Of a stretch of 34,227 nt of DNA, positions 24,559-32,522 are shown in pieces. The notes below the pieces were generated by a model. The model was not told the origin of the DNA, searched no databases, and saw only the letters and a list, made by a program, of their open reading frames with translations. How positions within the stretch are numbered: the first letter of the stretch is position 1; the number at the start of each line of letters is the position of its first letter. The position numbers and the translations under genes were made by a program. The DNA is from Candidatus Hydrogenedentota bacterium (lineage in GTDB: Bacteria; Hydrogenedentota; Hydrogenedentia; Hydrogenedentales; CAITNO01). The stretch spans positions 1-34,227 of the forward strand of contig JAKOTZ010000014.1 in the NCBI GenBank assembly GCA_029776995.1. Reading direction: 5' to 3'.

Positions 24559-24592
24559 ATACAATTGTATCACGATTTAAGATTTTTTTCAA
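24559..24592 (-). promoter_or_regulatory. Sigma-70 promoter of the HD-GYP gene with an overlapping 12-bp palindrome
   Basis: On the minus strand TTGAAA (24592-24587), a 17-bp spacer and TACAAT (24569-24564) form a strong promoter match. A perfect palindrome, ATACAATTGTAT (24559-24570), covers the -10 element, so a dimeric repressor binding there could block RNA polymerase. Confidence 0.6.
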
Positions 24593-24709
24593 CCCTAAAA
24601 TCCGTGTTTATCTACTTTTTATTATATTCTTTACTTAATTTTATTTTTAGTATTTTGTGCGCCGCCGCATAGGTTGAATTTTTCCGGCCTGTGGTTTATA
24701 GTACTAGCA

Positions 24710-24715
24710 TATAAT
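24710..24715 (+). promoter_or_regulatory. Candidate -10 box for the exported DegT cluster
   Basis: A perfect TATAAT lies 26 nt before the DegT start codon. No acceptable -35 is found at 16-18 bp, so an activator or alternative sigma factor may be needed, or the match may be chance in AT-rich DNA. Confidence 0.35.
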
Positions 24716-24741
24716 CACAACAACGAAGGAGAGGAGAGCTG

Positions 24742-26076
24742 ATGAATTCGCATTCTTTTCCCCCCACCAATGCCCCAAAAGATTCCGCCAGGCTTCCCAG
24801 AAGGTATTTTTTGGCCGGAACCGGCACGGCAGCCGCCGTGGTTACGATGGCTGCCGCAAACAGCGGTTCCAAGGAAAAACTGGCGCTGTTCGGGGGGCCC
24901 AAAAGTGTAACTCATCCGCATGATGACGCCACCAGGTGGCCAAGATACGGGCGGGAAGAAGAAGAAGCCATTCTTGAGCTGATCCGGCACCCCTCTTACG
25001 ACCCCAATAAAGCGCTCGAAGAGGACTGGAAAACATTCCTAAACGTGCCTTATGCGAAAGCCCATTTCAACGGCACATCCGCCCTTACGTCCATGTTTTT
25101 CGCGCTGAATCTGCCGCCGGGGAGCGAAATCCTGGTGCCCAGTTACACGTTTTTCGCCACCATTCTTCCCATGCGGCTTTTTGGCCTGGTTCCCGTGTTT
25201 GTGGACATCAATCCGCGCACGCTGAACATGGATCCGGAAGACGCGAAAAAACGGCTGACTCCCCGCACAAAGGCCGTCCTGCCGGTACACTGGATTGGGC
25301 TGCCGGCCGATATGGACGTCATCTGTGACTGGGCAAATGAAAAAGGGCTCATCGTGCTGGAAGACTGCGCGCACGCCCACGGAGCTAAACTCCAGGGACG
25401 TCCCATGGGAACCTGGGGCCGCATGGCCATCTTCAGTTACCAGATGACCAAACCCCTTCCAGCCATCGAAGGCGGCATGGGCGTTTACCAGCACAAAGAG
25501 GATTTCGAACGCGCTACAGCCTTCGGCAATTACGAAATGCCAGGCATTCCGGAAGACAGCCCGTATTACAAATATAAAGGATCCGGCCTGGGCGTCAAAT
25601 TCCGTATGCATCCCTTTGCGGCAGCCTTGGCCCGCTGCCAGCTGAAAGGGCTGGAGGAACGCAACGCGGCGGGAGTCCGGCAGGTCCGAAAACTGAACGA
25701 CGCCCTCCTGGAGCTGCCTGGTCTGTATGAACAGAGCAGCGGACGGCAGGATGTCACCCGTTTGCACTACTCATGGAACATGCTTTTTGTGGATGAAAAA
25801 ATCGTAGGCGTCTCCCGTGACCGTCTGGTGGAGGCGCTCAAAGCCGAAGGGGTCCAGGCCAGCGGCCTCCATTACACCCTGCAGCATCAGTTGCCGGTCT
25901 ACACCGAACCGGAATGGTGGCATCACCTGCCTGAGATTCCGGAGCTTCCGGGCTCCGTACAGGCGAACGCCACCAATATCGCCCTACCTTATTTCACCAC
26001 TGAGGTGCCCGAACTCGTGGAGCAGTACATCCGCGCGTTCCGGAAGGTCTGGGCCCATCGCAGCGAGCTGGCATAA
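24742..26076 (+). CDS. Tat-exported DegT/DnrJ/EryC1/StrS-family aminotransferase (first copy)
   Basis: A 444-aa PLP-dependent sugar aminotransferase-fold protein preceded by a twin-arginine signal: LPRRYFLAGTG (Arg20-Arg21), then an Ala-rich core to about residue 40. The PLP fold is intact: phosphate-binding FNGTSAL (109-115), pyridine-binding Asp208 and His211 in LEDCAHAHGA, Schiff-base Lys237 in SYQMTKPLPAIEGG, with Glu243 conserved. DegT enzymes normally act in the cytoplasm on nucleotide-linked or cyclitol ketones. Tat export of a folded, cofactor-loaded enzyme would place this one outside the inner membrane. The Shine-Dalgarno AAGGAGAGGAG is very strong. It is co-directional with an exported isomerase, a symporter and a paralogue. 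The substrate is unknown; keto-sugars or inososes are plausible. Confidence 0.88.
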   Translation: MNSHSFPPTNAPKDSARLPRRYFLAGTGTAAAVVTMAAANSGSKEKLALFGGPKSVTHPHDDATRWPRYGREEEEAILELIRHPSYDPNKALEEDWKTFLNVPYAKAHFNGTSALTSMFFALNLPPGSEILVPSYTFFATILPMRLFGLVPVFVDINPRTLNMDPEDAKKRLTPRTKAVLPVHWIGLPADMDVICDWANEKGLIVLEDCAHAHGAKLQGRPMGTWGRMAIFSYQMTKPLPAIEGGMGVYQHKEDFERATAFGNYEMPGIPEDSPYYKYKGSGLGVKFRMHPFAAALARCQLKGLEERNAAGVRQVRKLNDALLELPGLYEQSSGRQDVTRLHYSWNMLFVDEKIVGVSRDRLVEALKAEGVQASGLHYTLQHQLPVYTEPEWWHHLPEIPELPGSVQANATNIALPYFTTEVPELVEQYIRAFRKVWAHRSELA

Positions 26077-26101
26077 TAACGGAGAGCAGAGGAAACTTTT
26101 T

Positions 26102-26962
26102 ATGAAGTATATGACACGATATGGGATTGCCGCATGCCTGCTGATAACCATAACAGCAGGACAAATCCGCGCGCAGGAAAATGACACGCCCAAATGGCCC
26201 CTGGCCGTACGACTGCTCAGTTATGGCCCGTACCTGGAAGAGGGGTGGGCTCATTTGGCCTCTATCGGGGTTCATTACGTGTTTTTGAGTGTGCCCGGAC
26301 CGGAAGAAAAAGCGAATATCCGCGCAAAACTCGAACAGCATAAGTTAACTCCTGTTGTGTTTCGGGGCAGCGCGGATCTGTCCAGCGCCGATTTTGTTAA
26401 TCAGATACGGCCACAACTGGAAACCTGCCGGGAATTCGGGGTGAAATACCTCTTTTTAAGCGCCAAACGTGGCGAAACGCCCAAAGAGGAAGCCTACCAG
26501 CGCCTGCGCGCGGCTGGTGAGGTCGCCCGGGAAAACGGGGTAATTATCGTGCTGGAAACCCACCCGGACCTCGGGACCAACGGAACGGTTCAGGTGGAAA
26601 CCATGCAGGCGGTCAGACACCCTAATGTTCGGGTGAATTTTGATACCGCCAACATCACTTACTATAACCGTGACACTACAGCGGAAGCGGAGCTCACAAA
26701 GAGCCTCGGGTATGTGGCTACCGTTGAATTCAAAGACCACACCGGCGCTTTTGAAACCTGGGACTTCCCCGTGCTGGGAAAAGGGATCGTGAATTTCCCG
26801 CAAATTGTCCGCATGCTTCGCCAGGCAGCCTATGACGGGCTGATCACCATTGAATTTGAGGGTACAAAAGGCGTGGAACTCACTAAAGAACAGCTGTTTC
26901 AGGCAATAGCTGACTCCGTCGCCTATGCCCGGTCCCTGGGCGTATTCGAACAGGAACCATAG
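26102..26962 (+). CDS. Exported sugar phosphate isomerase/epimerase-like TIM barrel
   Basis: A 286-aa protein of the xylose isomerase-like TIM-barrel superfamily. ATG 26102 is chosen because GAGGAA lies about 8 nt upstream and a Sec signal peptide begins there (MKYMTRYGIAACLL, cut near RAQ|E, residue 25). Candidate metal ligands follow family order: Glu in IIVLETHPD, Asp in VNFDTANIT, Asp-His in EFKDHTG, and Glu in LITIEFEGTKG. Homologues act as hydroxypyruvate isomerases, tagatose/inosose epimerases or 2-keto-myo-inositol dehydratases. The gene lies 25 nt after the Tat-DegT gene and 1 nt before the symporter start, implying a joint pathway outside the cytoplasm. Exported members of this family recur in PVC and related bacteria, but their function is not established. 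Confidence 0.85.
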   Translation: MKYMTRYGIAACLLITITAGQIRAQENDTPKWPLAVRLLSYGPYLEEGWAHLASIGVHYVFLSVPGPEEKANIRAKLEQHKLTPVVFRGSADLSSADFVNQIRPQLETCREFGVKYLFLSAKRGETPKEEAYQRLRAAGEVARENGVIIVLETHPDLGTNGTVQVETMQAVRHPNVRVNFDTANITYYNRDTTAEAELTKSLGYVATVEFKDHTGAFETWDFPVLGKGIVNFPQIVRMLRQAAYDGLITIEFEGTKGVELTKEQLFQAIADSVAYARSLGVFEQEP

Positions 26963-26963
26963 T

Positions 26964-28742
26964 ATGGAAACCGGTGCCTCAACTGTTGGCCTGTCCTGGC
27001 TCGACTGGCTCATGGTAGGAGGGTATTTTCTTATCATGGCCGCGATAGGGGTTTTCTTTTACGGAAAAATGCGCCAGATGAAGGACTATTTCAGTGGAGG
27101 CAACGCCATTCCCTGGTGGCTTAGCGGCGTATCCTTCTATATGAGCAGCTTCAGTGTTGCGGCCTTTGTTTTCTATCCTTCGCTCTGTTACCGCTTCGGT
27201 TTTGTGGGGGTTACCCTGCTGTGGGTGGCCATTCCGGCCACTCTGTTCAGCGCTCTGCTGTTCGCGACACGGTGGAGACGCGCCCGGATCAACAGCCCGG
27301 TAGAGTACCTGGAGAGCCGTTACAGCCCGCTGCTGCGGCAAATCTTTGCCTGGCAGGGGATCCCCGTGCGAATCATCGATGATGGCATGAAGCTGCTGGC
27401 GACAGCCACTTTCATATCATTGTGCGCGGGTATTCCCCCGGCCCAAAGTGTCCTGTGGACGGGCGGAATTATCCTGTTGACGACCTTTCTCGGCGGATTG
27501 TGGGCAGTGGCGGTGACGGATTTTATCCAGTTTGTGGTGCTTACGGCTGCTGTTCTTCTGCTTTTGCCTCTTTCAATAGCCAAAGCGGGGGGAATCGGCA
27601 CGCTGGTTTCCGCACTGCCGGAAGGTTTTTTTCAGCTGACGACGCCGGAATACGGTTGGGGCTACGTTTTATCGTTGGTGCTCATGTATGCCCTGGCCTG
27701 GTCAAGCATCAACTGGTCTCTGATTCAGCGGTATTACTGTGTGCCCCGGGAGCGGGACGCGCTGAAAGTGGGAGGGCTGGTTGTCCTGCTGTATGTTATC
27801 GGGCCACCCCTGATGTTTTTTCCCGCCATGGCCGCGCGGCAATTCCTGCCAAATCTGGACGATGCCGGCCATGTTTACCCGTTGCTGTGCACCGTTCTTT
27901 TGCCGCCGGGAATTATGGGGTTGGCCGTTGCGGCAATGTTTGCGGCCACCATGTCCACGCTGAGCAGCGACTATAACGTATGCGCCAGCGTGCTGACCAA
28001 TGATGTATACCGCCGGCTTTTTCGGCCTCGGGCTTCCGAAAGGGAACTGGTGGTGGTCGGCAGGGCGCTTACGATCTTGGTGGGCCTGAGCGCGCTGGGG
28101 GTCGGCTGGGCGCTTTCATCGGGCAAGGCGGAAAACCTGTTCCGCGTAATGGTCTCGCTGTTCAGCATAGCCACCGCACCAGTCGCCATTCCCATGCTCC
28201 TCGGCCTTTCCACCCGAAAAGTCAGCAATACCGCCGCGCTGGCTGGATTCCTGACAGGAACCGCGGCCGGTCTGGCGTTGTTTTACCTTTCCCGGCAGCC
28301 TTCTTTCAGTTATTGGGGAATCACCTGGGACGCAGCCGGTAGCCAGATTATCTGGCGGACGCTCACGATTAAAATGGAAACCGCCCAGTTCTACGCCACC
28401 TGCCTGGGGACGCTTATAGGCACCGGTTTTGGGATGCTTCTCTCCTCAACCACTTCATCCGAACAGGTTCAAATTGACCTGTTTATGGCGCGTTTAAAGA
28501 CCCCGATCGGACTTTTACCTGAAGACCAGATGGTTACAGGGGAGTCGGCGTTCTCGCCCTACCCGGTCGCCAGCCTATCGGTGGCGGCCATAGGCGGGCT
28601 GATGCTGCTGCTTTTGCCGTTCCTGGGGCTGGGGAATATGACCGCCTGGCTGAATGGAGGATTGGGATTGTTTTTCCTGCTTGCGGGAATTGGAGTGTAT
28701 TATAAATCAAGACGAGTCGGGACAATTCCGGAACCAAAATAG
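26964..28742 (+). CDS. Sodium:solute symporter (SSS family)
   Basis: A 592-aa membrane transporter with about 13-14 hydrophobic segments. ATG 26964 is selected as the first Met with CAGGA upstream; an earlier in-frame Met would overlap the isomerase. Characteristic SSS features include MKDYFSGGNAIPWWLSGVSFYMSSFSVAAFVF around helix 2, the TTFLGGLWAVAVTDFIQFVVL segment, and GLAVAAMFAATMSTLSSDYN, where the Ser pair in helix 8 forms the sodium site. The family imports sugars, myo-inositol, sialic acid and similar solutes with sodium. Its place between two exported aminotransferases and beside an exported isomerase suggests it imports the product or substrate of that chemistry. Confidence 0.9.
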   Translation: METGASTVGLSWLDWLMVGGYFLIMAAIGVFFYGKMRQMKDYFSGGNAIPWWLSGVSFYMSSFSVAAFVFYPSLCYRFGFVGVTLLWVAIPATLFSALLFATRWRRARINSPVEYLESRYSPLLRQIFAWQGIPVRIIDDGMKLLATATFISLCAGIPPAQSVLWTGGIILLTTFLGGLWAVAVTDFIQFVVLTAAVLLLLPLSIAKAGGIGTLVSALPEGFFQLTTPEYGWGYVLSLVLMYALAWSSINWSLIQRYYCVPRERDALKVGGLVVLLYVIGPPLMFFPAMAARQFLPNLDDAGHVYPLLCTVLLPPGIMGLAVAAMFAATMSTLSSDYNVCASVLTNDVYRRLFRPRASERELVVVGRALTILVGLSALGVGWALSSGKAENLFRVMVSLFSIATAPVAIPMLLGLSTRKVSNTAALAGFLTGTAAGLALFYLSRQPSFSYWGITWDAAGSQIIWRTLTIKMETAQFYATCLGTLIGTGFGMLLSSTTSSEQVQIDLFMARLKTPIGLLPEDQMVTGESAFSPYPVASLSVAAIGGLMLLLLPFLGLGNMTAWLNGGLGLFFLLAGIGVYYKSRRVGTIPEPK

Positions 28743-28757
28743 TGGGAGGAAAGAAAA

Positions 28758-30149
28758 ATGCGCGCCAATCATCACGACCGTTCGAAATCGGCTCAGTTGC
28801 CATCGCGCAGGGATTTCATCAAACAGGCCGGTCAGGCAGCGACCGGTTGCTGGACAGCCGGTCATATGCTTGGCGGAACCGCCGCGGGTGTATTTTCGGT
28901 TACAGCCGCAGCCGGAGCCGCATCCACAAAGAAGGTATCCGGTGAACGCCTGGCGATTGACGGCGGACCGAAAGCCGTTACGGCTGTTGCGGCTGACGCC
29001 ACAAAATGGCCGATTTACGGCGATGAGGAAATCGCGCTGGTCAGTGAACTACTGCGGTCACCCAACTACGAACCCATAGCCGAATTTGAGAAAGCCTGGT
29101 GCGTGTATCACGGGTGTGAATTCGCGAAAGCCCACTGCAACGGCACCAGCGCGCTGACTTCCATGCTGTTTGCCCTGGAACTTCCTGAGGGCAGTGAAAT
29201 CCTGGTTCCGGATTACAGCACGTGGTTTCCGGTAGTTCCCATGCGGCTTTTTGGACTGGTCCCCGTTTTCACTGACGTGGACCCGGAAACCATGAATATC
29301 GACGTGGCCTCCTGTGAAAAGGCGTTGACCCCCAACACCCGTGCGGTTTTAGCCGTCCATTGGTATGGGCTTCCGTGCGACCTGGATGACCTGGCCGATT
29401 TCTGCGAACGGAAAGGCCTGATCCTGCTGGAAGACGCCAGCCACGCCCACGGATCCCGGGTTAAGGATCGGCTGATCGGGACCTGGGGACGAATGGCCGG
29501 ATTCAGCCTGCAGATGACCAAACCTCTTCCGGCAATCGAGGGTGGGATCGGCATGTACAAGGATCGGGGAGATTACGAACGCGCTGTTACCTACGGGAAC
29601 TATGACCTTCCCAGAACCTTCCCCGAAGACAGCCCCTACCGGAAATATCAGGGTACGGCATTTGGGTCAAAGCTTCGCATGCATCCGGTATCGGCCATCC
29701 TGGCCCGGCTTCAGCTCCGGGATCTGGATAAGCGGAACGCGGAGGGCGTCGCCCAGGTCCGGGCGCTGAATGACCGGCTGACTCAGCTGCCCGGTATCAC
29801 GGAACCCCGCCTGCGCAAAGATGTATCCCGGGTCTATTATTCGAAAAATCTGCTGTTTATCGATGAGAAGAAAGCAGGCGCGTCCCGCGAAGCACTGGTT
29901 AAGGCGCTGCAGGCGGAAGGCGTGGATGTTACGCCTTATACGTGGACCCTGCTGCATACCTACCCCATCTTCAGCGAAGAAAAATGGTGGCGCCATATGC
30001 CCGTGCTGCCCGAATCCGTACCGAACTGCGACAGCATTAACCGCAGTCTCATCCAGCTGCCATATTTCACTTCGCCACAGCCGGAACTGGTAGAACAGTA
30101 TGCGGCGGCCTTTGAAAAGGTCTGGGCCCACCGATCCAAACTGGGCTAG
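28758..30149 (+). CDS. Tat-exported DegT/DnrJ/EryC1/StrS-family aminotransferase (second copy)
   Basis: A 463-aa paralogue of the 24742 product with a canonical twin-arginine signal, SRRDFIKQAG (Arg17-Arg18), and an unusually long Ala/Gly-rich hydrophobic and linker region to about residue 58. PLP residues are intact: CNGTSAL (127-133), Asp226 and His229 in LEDASHAHGS, Lys255 in SLQMTKPLPAIEGG. The two copies share many diagnostic runs (PMRLFGLVPVF, RMHP, KVWAHRS at the C-terminus) but differ around the substrate-loop region, for example SYTFFATI against DYSTWFPV after the phosphate site, suggesting different substrates. GGGAGGAAAG lies about 5 nt before the ATG. The gene ends 6 nt from the stop of a convergent minus-strand gene. 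Confidence 0.88.
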   Translation: MRANHHDRSKSAQLPSRRDFIKQAGQAATGCWTAGHMLGGTAAGVFSVTAAAGAASTKKVSGERLAIDGGPKAVTAVAADATKWPIYGDEEIALVSELLRSPNYEPIAEFEKAWCVYHGCEFAKAHCNGTSALTSMLFALELPEGSEILVPDYSTWFPVVPMRLFGLVPVFTDVDPETMNIDVASCEKALTPNTRAVLAVHWYGLPCDLDDLADFCERKGLILLEDASHAHGSRVKDRLIGTWGRMAGFSLQMTKPLPAIEGGIGMYKDRGDYERAVTYGNYDLPRTFPEDSPYRKYQGTAFGSKLRMHPVSAILARLQLRDLDKRNAEGVAQVRALNDRLTQLPGITEPRLRKDVSRVYYSKNLLFIDEKKAGASREALVKALQAEGVDVTPYTWTLLHTYPIFSEEKWWRHMPVLPESVPNCDSINRSLIQLPYFTSPQPELVEQYAAAFEKVWAHRSKLG

Positions 30150-30155
30150 AACAAG

Positions 30156-30830
30156 TCAGATTGCCCGGTTAACTGGGCTTTGGCGGAGAACATCCAGGAG
30201 AGCAGGGAAAAGGGTGTTCCCGCTTTGTGCGGCGTCTGTCCCGTACACTCGTACAAGGCGGCTTTTCGCCAGCCCGAGCCTTAACAGGCGATCACCGGCC
30301 ATCTGAGTCAACGCGACGACAGGCCCTTGTCCAGGAAGGTTTTTCAGCGATCTGATCGGACGGCTGACCAGGGGGATCGGGCACATGGTTCTGGCCGGTA
30401 ACGGCATGTGCCACATGGATTCAACCGCCCACATGAAAATATTGTTCCCTGGGTTGAGATCCATCCGCGCGGTCAATTTGCGCCAGAACACCCGTGAAAT
30501 AATGGGAAAAAGCCAGCGTCCACCCAGTACTACGCGCCATATTCCCGTAATGGGATCCTTCCGCACGCATGCAGAAGAGGCATCTCCCCAGAATAGGCGG
30601 CTCTGTCCCGGAGCCACCCAAAACACTTCCCAACCGTCACGCGCGGCCCCTGTCAGCGCCTCAGCCGCAAACCGCCCTGTTACGGACATTGCCGGATCAT
30701 CCCAGAAACGCGGATGCCAAAACCAGATTCTGTGCTGAGGATTCAGACCACCGTCTGTACCCGTTGCCCGTATCCCCCGGGTTACTCCCTCTTCAGATTG
30801 TTCTGAGATACGGCACGTGTCCCGCAACAT
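30156..30830 (-). CDS. Probable truncated glycosyltransferase (N-terminal GT-B-like half only)
   Basis: A 224-aa protein from ATG 30830, 4 nt after the leuA stop; an alternative ATG at 30872 would overlap leuA by 38 nt, and neither has a good Shine-Dalgarno. From residue about 33 the sequence resembles the N-terminal domain of family 4 glycosyltransferases: RIWFWHPRFWDDP, GWEVFWVAPGQ (like GHEV-x-VVAPG), and MAGDRLLRLGLAKSRLVRVYG (like the xxLLxLG-x-xxxKI-x-V-x-x-G-D linker). The frame ends soon after, where the C-terminal nucleotide-sugar-binding domain should begin. It is therefore probably a remnant or pseudogene whose 3' half was lost at the junction with the DegT cluster. High Trp content argues against a chance ORF. 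The family call is by impression. Confidence 0.5.
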   Translation of the reverse strand: MLRDTCRISEQSEEGVTRGIRATGTDGGLNPQHRIWFWHPRFWDDPAMSVTGRFAAEALTGAARDGWEVFWVAPGQSRLFWGDASSACVRKDPITGIWRVVLGGRWLFPIISRVFWRKLTARMDLNPGNNIFMWAVESMWHMPLPARTMCPIPLVSRPIRSLKNLPGQGPVVALTQMAGDRLLRLGLAKSRLVRVYGTDAAQSGNTLFPALLDVLRQSPVNRAI

Positions 30831-30834
30831 AAAA

Positions 30835-32376
30835 CTAATGACCGTTCTTCGCGTTTCCGTTCTGGGATTCACTTAAAACCAGATATTTGTTAATAGCATT
30901 CAGATACGCCAATACGGACGCCTCGATAATATCCGTGCTGGCCCCGGTACCCCGGTAATCACGGTCACCGATCCGCACCACGACATGGGCCTCGCCCATG
31001 GCTTCCTTGCCCGGCGTATTTGCTCGGATTTCGAACTCCTCTAGCCTGCCGGATATCTGCGTGATCCGTTCTATGGCCATACAGGCCGCATGGACCGGAC
31101 CGTCACCCACCGCTGAATCGCAGAACAGCTGGTCGCCACGGCGCAGTTTGACCAGTGCCATGGAGGGATCATGTCCGGACGTGCTTAACTGTTCCAGCTC
31201 GTAAACGTTCGTCGCACCCTGCTGAACCCCCAGTATCAGGAGATGAAGATCATCATCGTATACTTCTTTCTTTTTGTCAGCCAGCGCGATAAACCGTTCG
31301 TAAAGCTTGTCCACCTCAGCCTCTGTCAGCACGTATCCCAGTTCCGCGCACCGCTTGGAAAGGCCCGCCCGGCCGCTGTGTTTGCCCAAAACCAACTCAC
31401 TGCGGTTTCGCCCCACGGATTCGGACGTCATGATTTCATAGGTCCGGGCGTTTGCGATCACGCCATGCTGATGTATGCCGGATTCATGGGCAAACGCATT
31501 GCGCCCTACAATCGGTTTGTTGTACGGCACAGTGAGTCCGGTGAGTTTGCTCAGCATAGCGCTCGAAGGCACAATTTCACGGGTGTGGATCTCCGTGTAA
31601 TAGGGATACACGTCATTGCGGATTTTCATCGCCATAACCACTTCTTCCAGTGAAGTGTTTCCCGCGCGCTCTCCAATCCCGTTTACGGTGCACTCTATCT
31701 GACGGGCTCCGCCATTTACGGCCGCAAGGGCATTGGCTACAGCCAGACCCAGGTCATTGTGGTTATGGGTGGAAAAAATCACGTCCCGGTCCTGTAACAG
31801 GTCTGACACCCCCGCAATGACGTAGCGGAACATTTCCCGGATTTCATCCGGCGTTGTATATCCCACGGTATCGGGCAGATTGATCACATCCGCGCCGGCT
31901 TCAATGGCCACGCGGGTCAGCCGCACCAGAAAATCCCACTCGGAACGGGTAGCGTCTTCCGCGGAAAACTCCACCCTGGGAATCCGTTTCTTTGCCAGTC
32001 GCACCGCGTTGCCGGCCGCGTCAAGTACCTGTTCCGGCGACATCCGCAGTTTGTGTTCCATGTGGATGGGGGAAGAGGCAATGAACGTATGCAATACCGG
32101 CGAAACCGCTTTTTCCAGGGCAGATGCCGCCCGTTCAATATCTTTTTCCAGCGCCCGCGCCAATGCGGCGACCTTGCATTTCTTAACCGTCTCCGCGATG
32201 CGCTTCACGGACTCGTATTCCTGCTGAGACGCTATGGGAAAACCTGCTTCGATAACATCCACCCCGAGACGTTCCAGCTGCAGCGCCATCTGGAGCTTCG
32301 ATGCCGCATCCATACTGGCGCCGGGCGACTGTTCTCCATCCCGAAGGGTCGTGTCAAATATGTATACTCGTTCCAT
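30835..32376 (-). CDS. leuA: 2-isopropylmalate synthase
   Basis: A 513-aa enzyme condensing acetyl-CoA with 2-oxoisovalerate, the first committed step of leucine synthesis. The catalytic TIM barrel begins YIFDTTLRDGEQSPGASM, includes ERLGVDVIEAGFP, SAEDATRSEWDFL, NLPDTVGYTTP, the metal site STHNHNDLGLAVANALAAVNGGA, and GIGERAGNTSLEEV. After the linker HESGIHQHGV the C-terminal leucine-sensing LeuA dimer domain (about 385-500) is present, with GTGASTDIIEASVLAYLNAINKYL near the end. This favours leuA over homocitrate or citramalate synthase. AAGGAACCGGAG precedes the ATG. A good promoter is at 32421-32449. No leuCD or leuB is adjacent. Confidence 0.93.
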   Translation of the reverse strand: MERVYIFDTTLRDGEQSPGASMDAASKLQMALQLERLGVDVIEAGFPIASQQEYESVKRIAETVKKCKVAALARALEKDIERAASALEKAVSPVLHTFIASSPIHMEHKLRMSPEQVLDAAGNAVRLAKKRIPRVEFSAEDATRSEWDFLVRLTRVAIEAGADVINLPDTVGYTTPDEIREMFRYVIAGVSDLLQDRDVIFSTHNHNDLGLAVANALAAVNGGARQIECTVNGIGERAGNTSLEEVVMAMKIRNDVYPYYTEIHTREIVPSSAMLSKLTGLTVPYNKPIVGRNAFAHESGIHQHGVIANARTYEIMTSESVGRNRSELVLGKHSGRAGLSKRCAELGYVLTEAEVDKLYERFIALADKKKEVYDDDLHLLILGVQQGATNVYELEQLSTSGHDPSMALVKLRRGDQLFCDSAVGDGPVHAACMAIERITQISGRLEEFEIRANTPGKEAMGEAHVVVRIGDRDYRGTGASTDIIEASVLAYLNAINKYLVLSESQNGNAKNGH

Positions 32377-32420
32377 CTCCGGTTCCTTATCTCGAAAATC
32401 AATAAAAAGCGGGTTAATTA

Positions 32421-32449
32421 ATTATAACTTCTATATAAGCAGCGAACAA
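32421..32449 (-). promoter_or_regulatory. Sigma-70 promoter of leuA
   Basis: On the minus strand TTGTTC (32449-32444), a 17-bp spacer and TATAAT (32426-32421) give a strong promoter. The leader to the leuA ATG would be about 38 nt, too short for a leader peptide or T-box. Confidence 0.65.
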
Positions 32450-32510
32450 AAAGTTTCTAATAACAACAGGAAATATTCTGGACTCATTCCTTGAAAAAAC
32501 ATTAACCGAA

Positions 32511-32522
32511 TATAATACTGTC
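32511..32522 (+). promoter_or_regulatory. -10 box of a probable leaderless transcript
   Basis: A perfect TATAAT (32511-32516) ends 6 nt before ATG 32523, so transcription should begin at or within 1-2 nt of the A of the start codon. Candidate -35 elements are TTGAAA (32491, 14-bp spacer) or TTCCTT (32487, 18-bp spacer). No Shine-Dalgarno is present. Confidence 0.5.

Larger units (their letters stand above)
24503..24741. other. AT-rich divergent intergenic region
   Basis: These 239 bases are distinctly AT-rich compared with the flanking genes. They hold the minus-strand promoter and palindrome for the HD-GYP gene (24559-24592) and, near the right end, a TATAAT at 24710-24715 and a double Shine-Dalgarno AAGGAGAGGAG for the DegT gene. 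A poly-T-rich stretch (about 24600-24655) shows no hairpin or gene. Confidence 0.5.

Noticed and set aside
23627-24580. 317-codon plus-strand open frame opposite the HD-GYP regulator
   Set aside because: It runs antisense to intact REC and HD-GYP motifs and starts without an RBS.
25039-25767. 242-codon minus-strand open frame inside the first DegT gene
   Set aside because: The plus strand encodes the full PLP fold; the minus frame shows no motif, RBS or promoter.
30163-30178. Near-palindrome GCCCGGTTAACTGGGC followed by TTT as a terminator for the second DegT gene
   Set aside because: The stem is short, includes a G-T pair, the T-run is only three bases, and it lies inside the convergent minus-strand frame.
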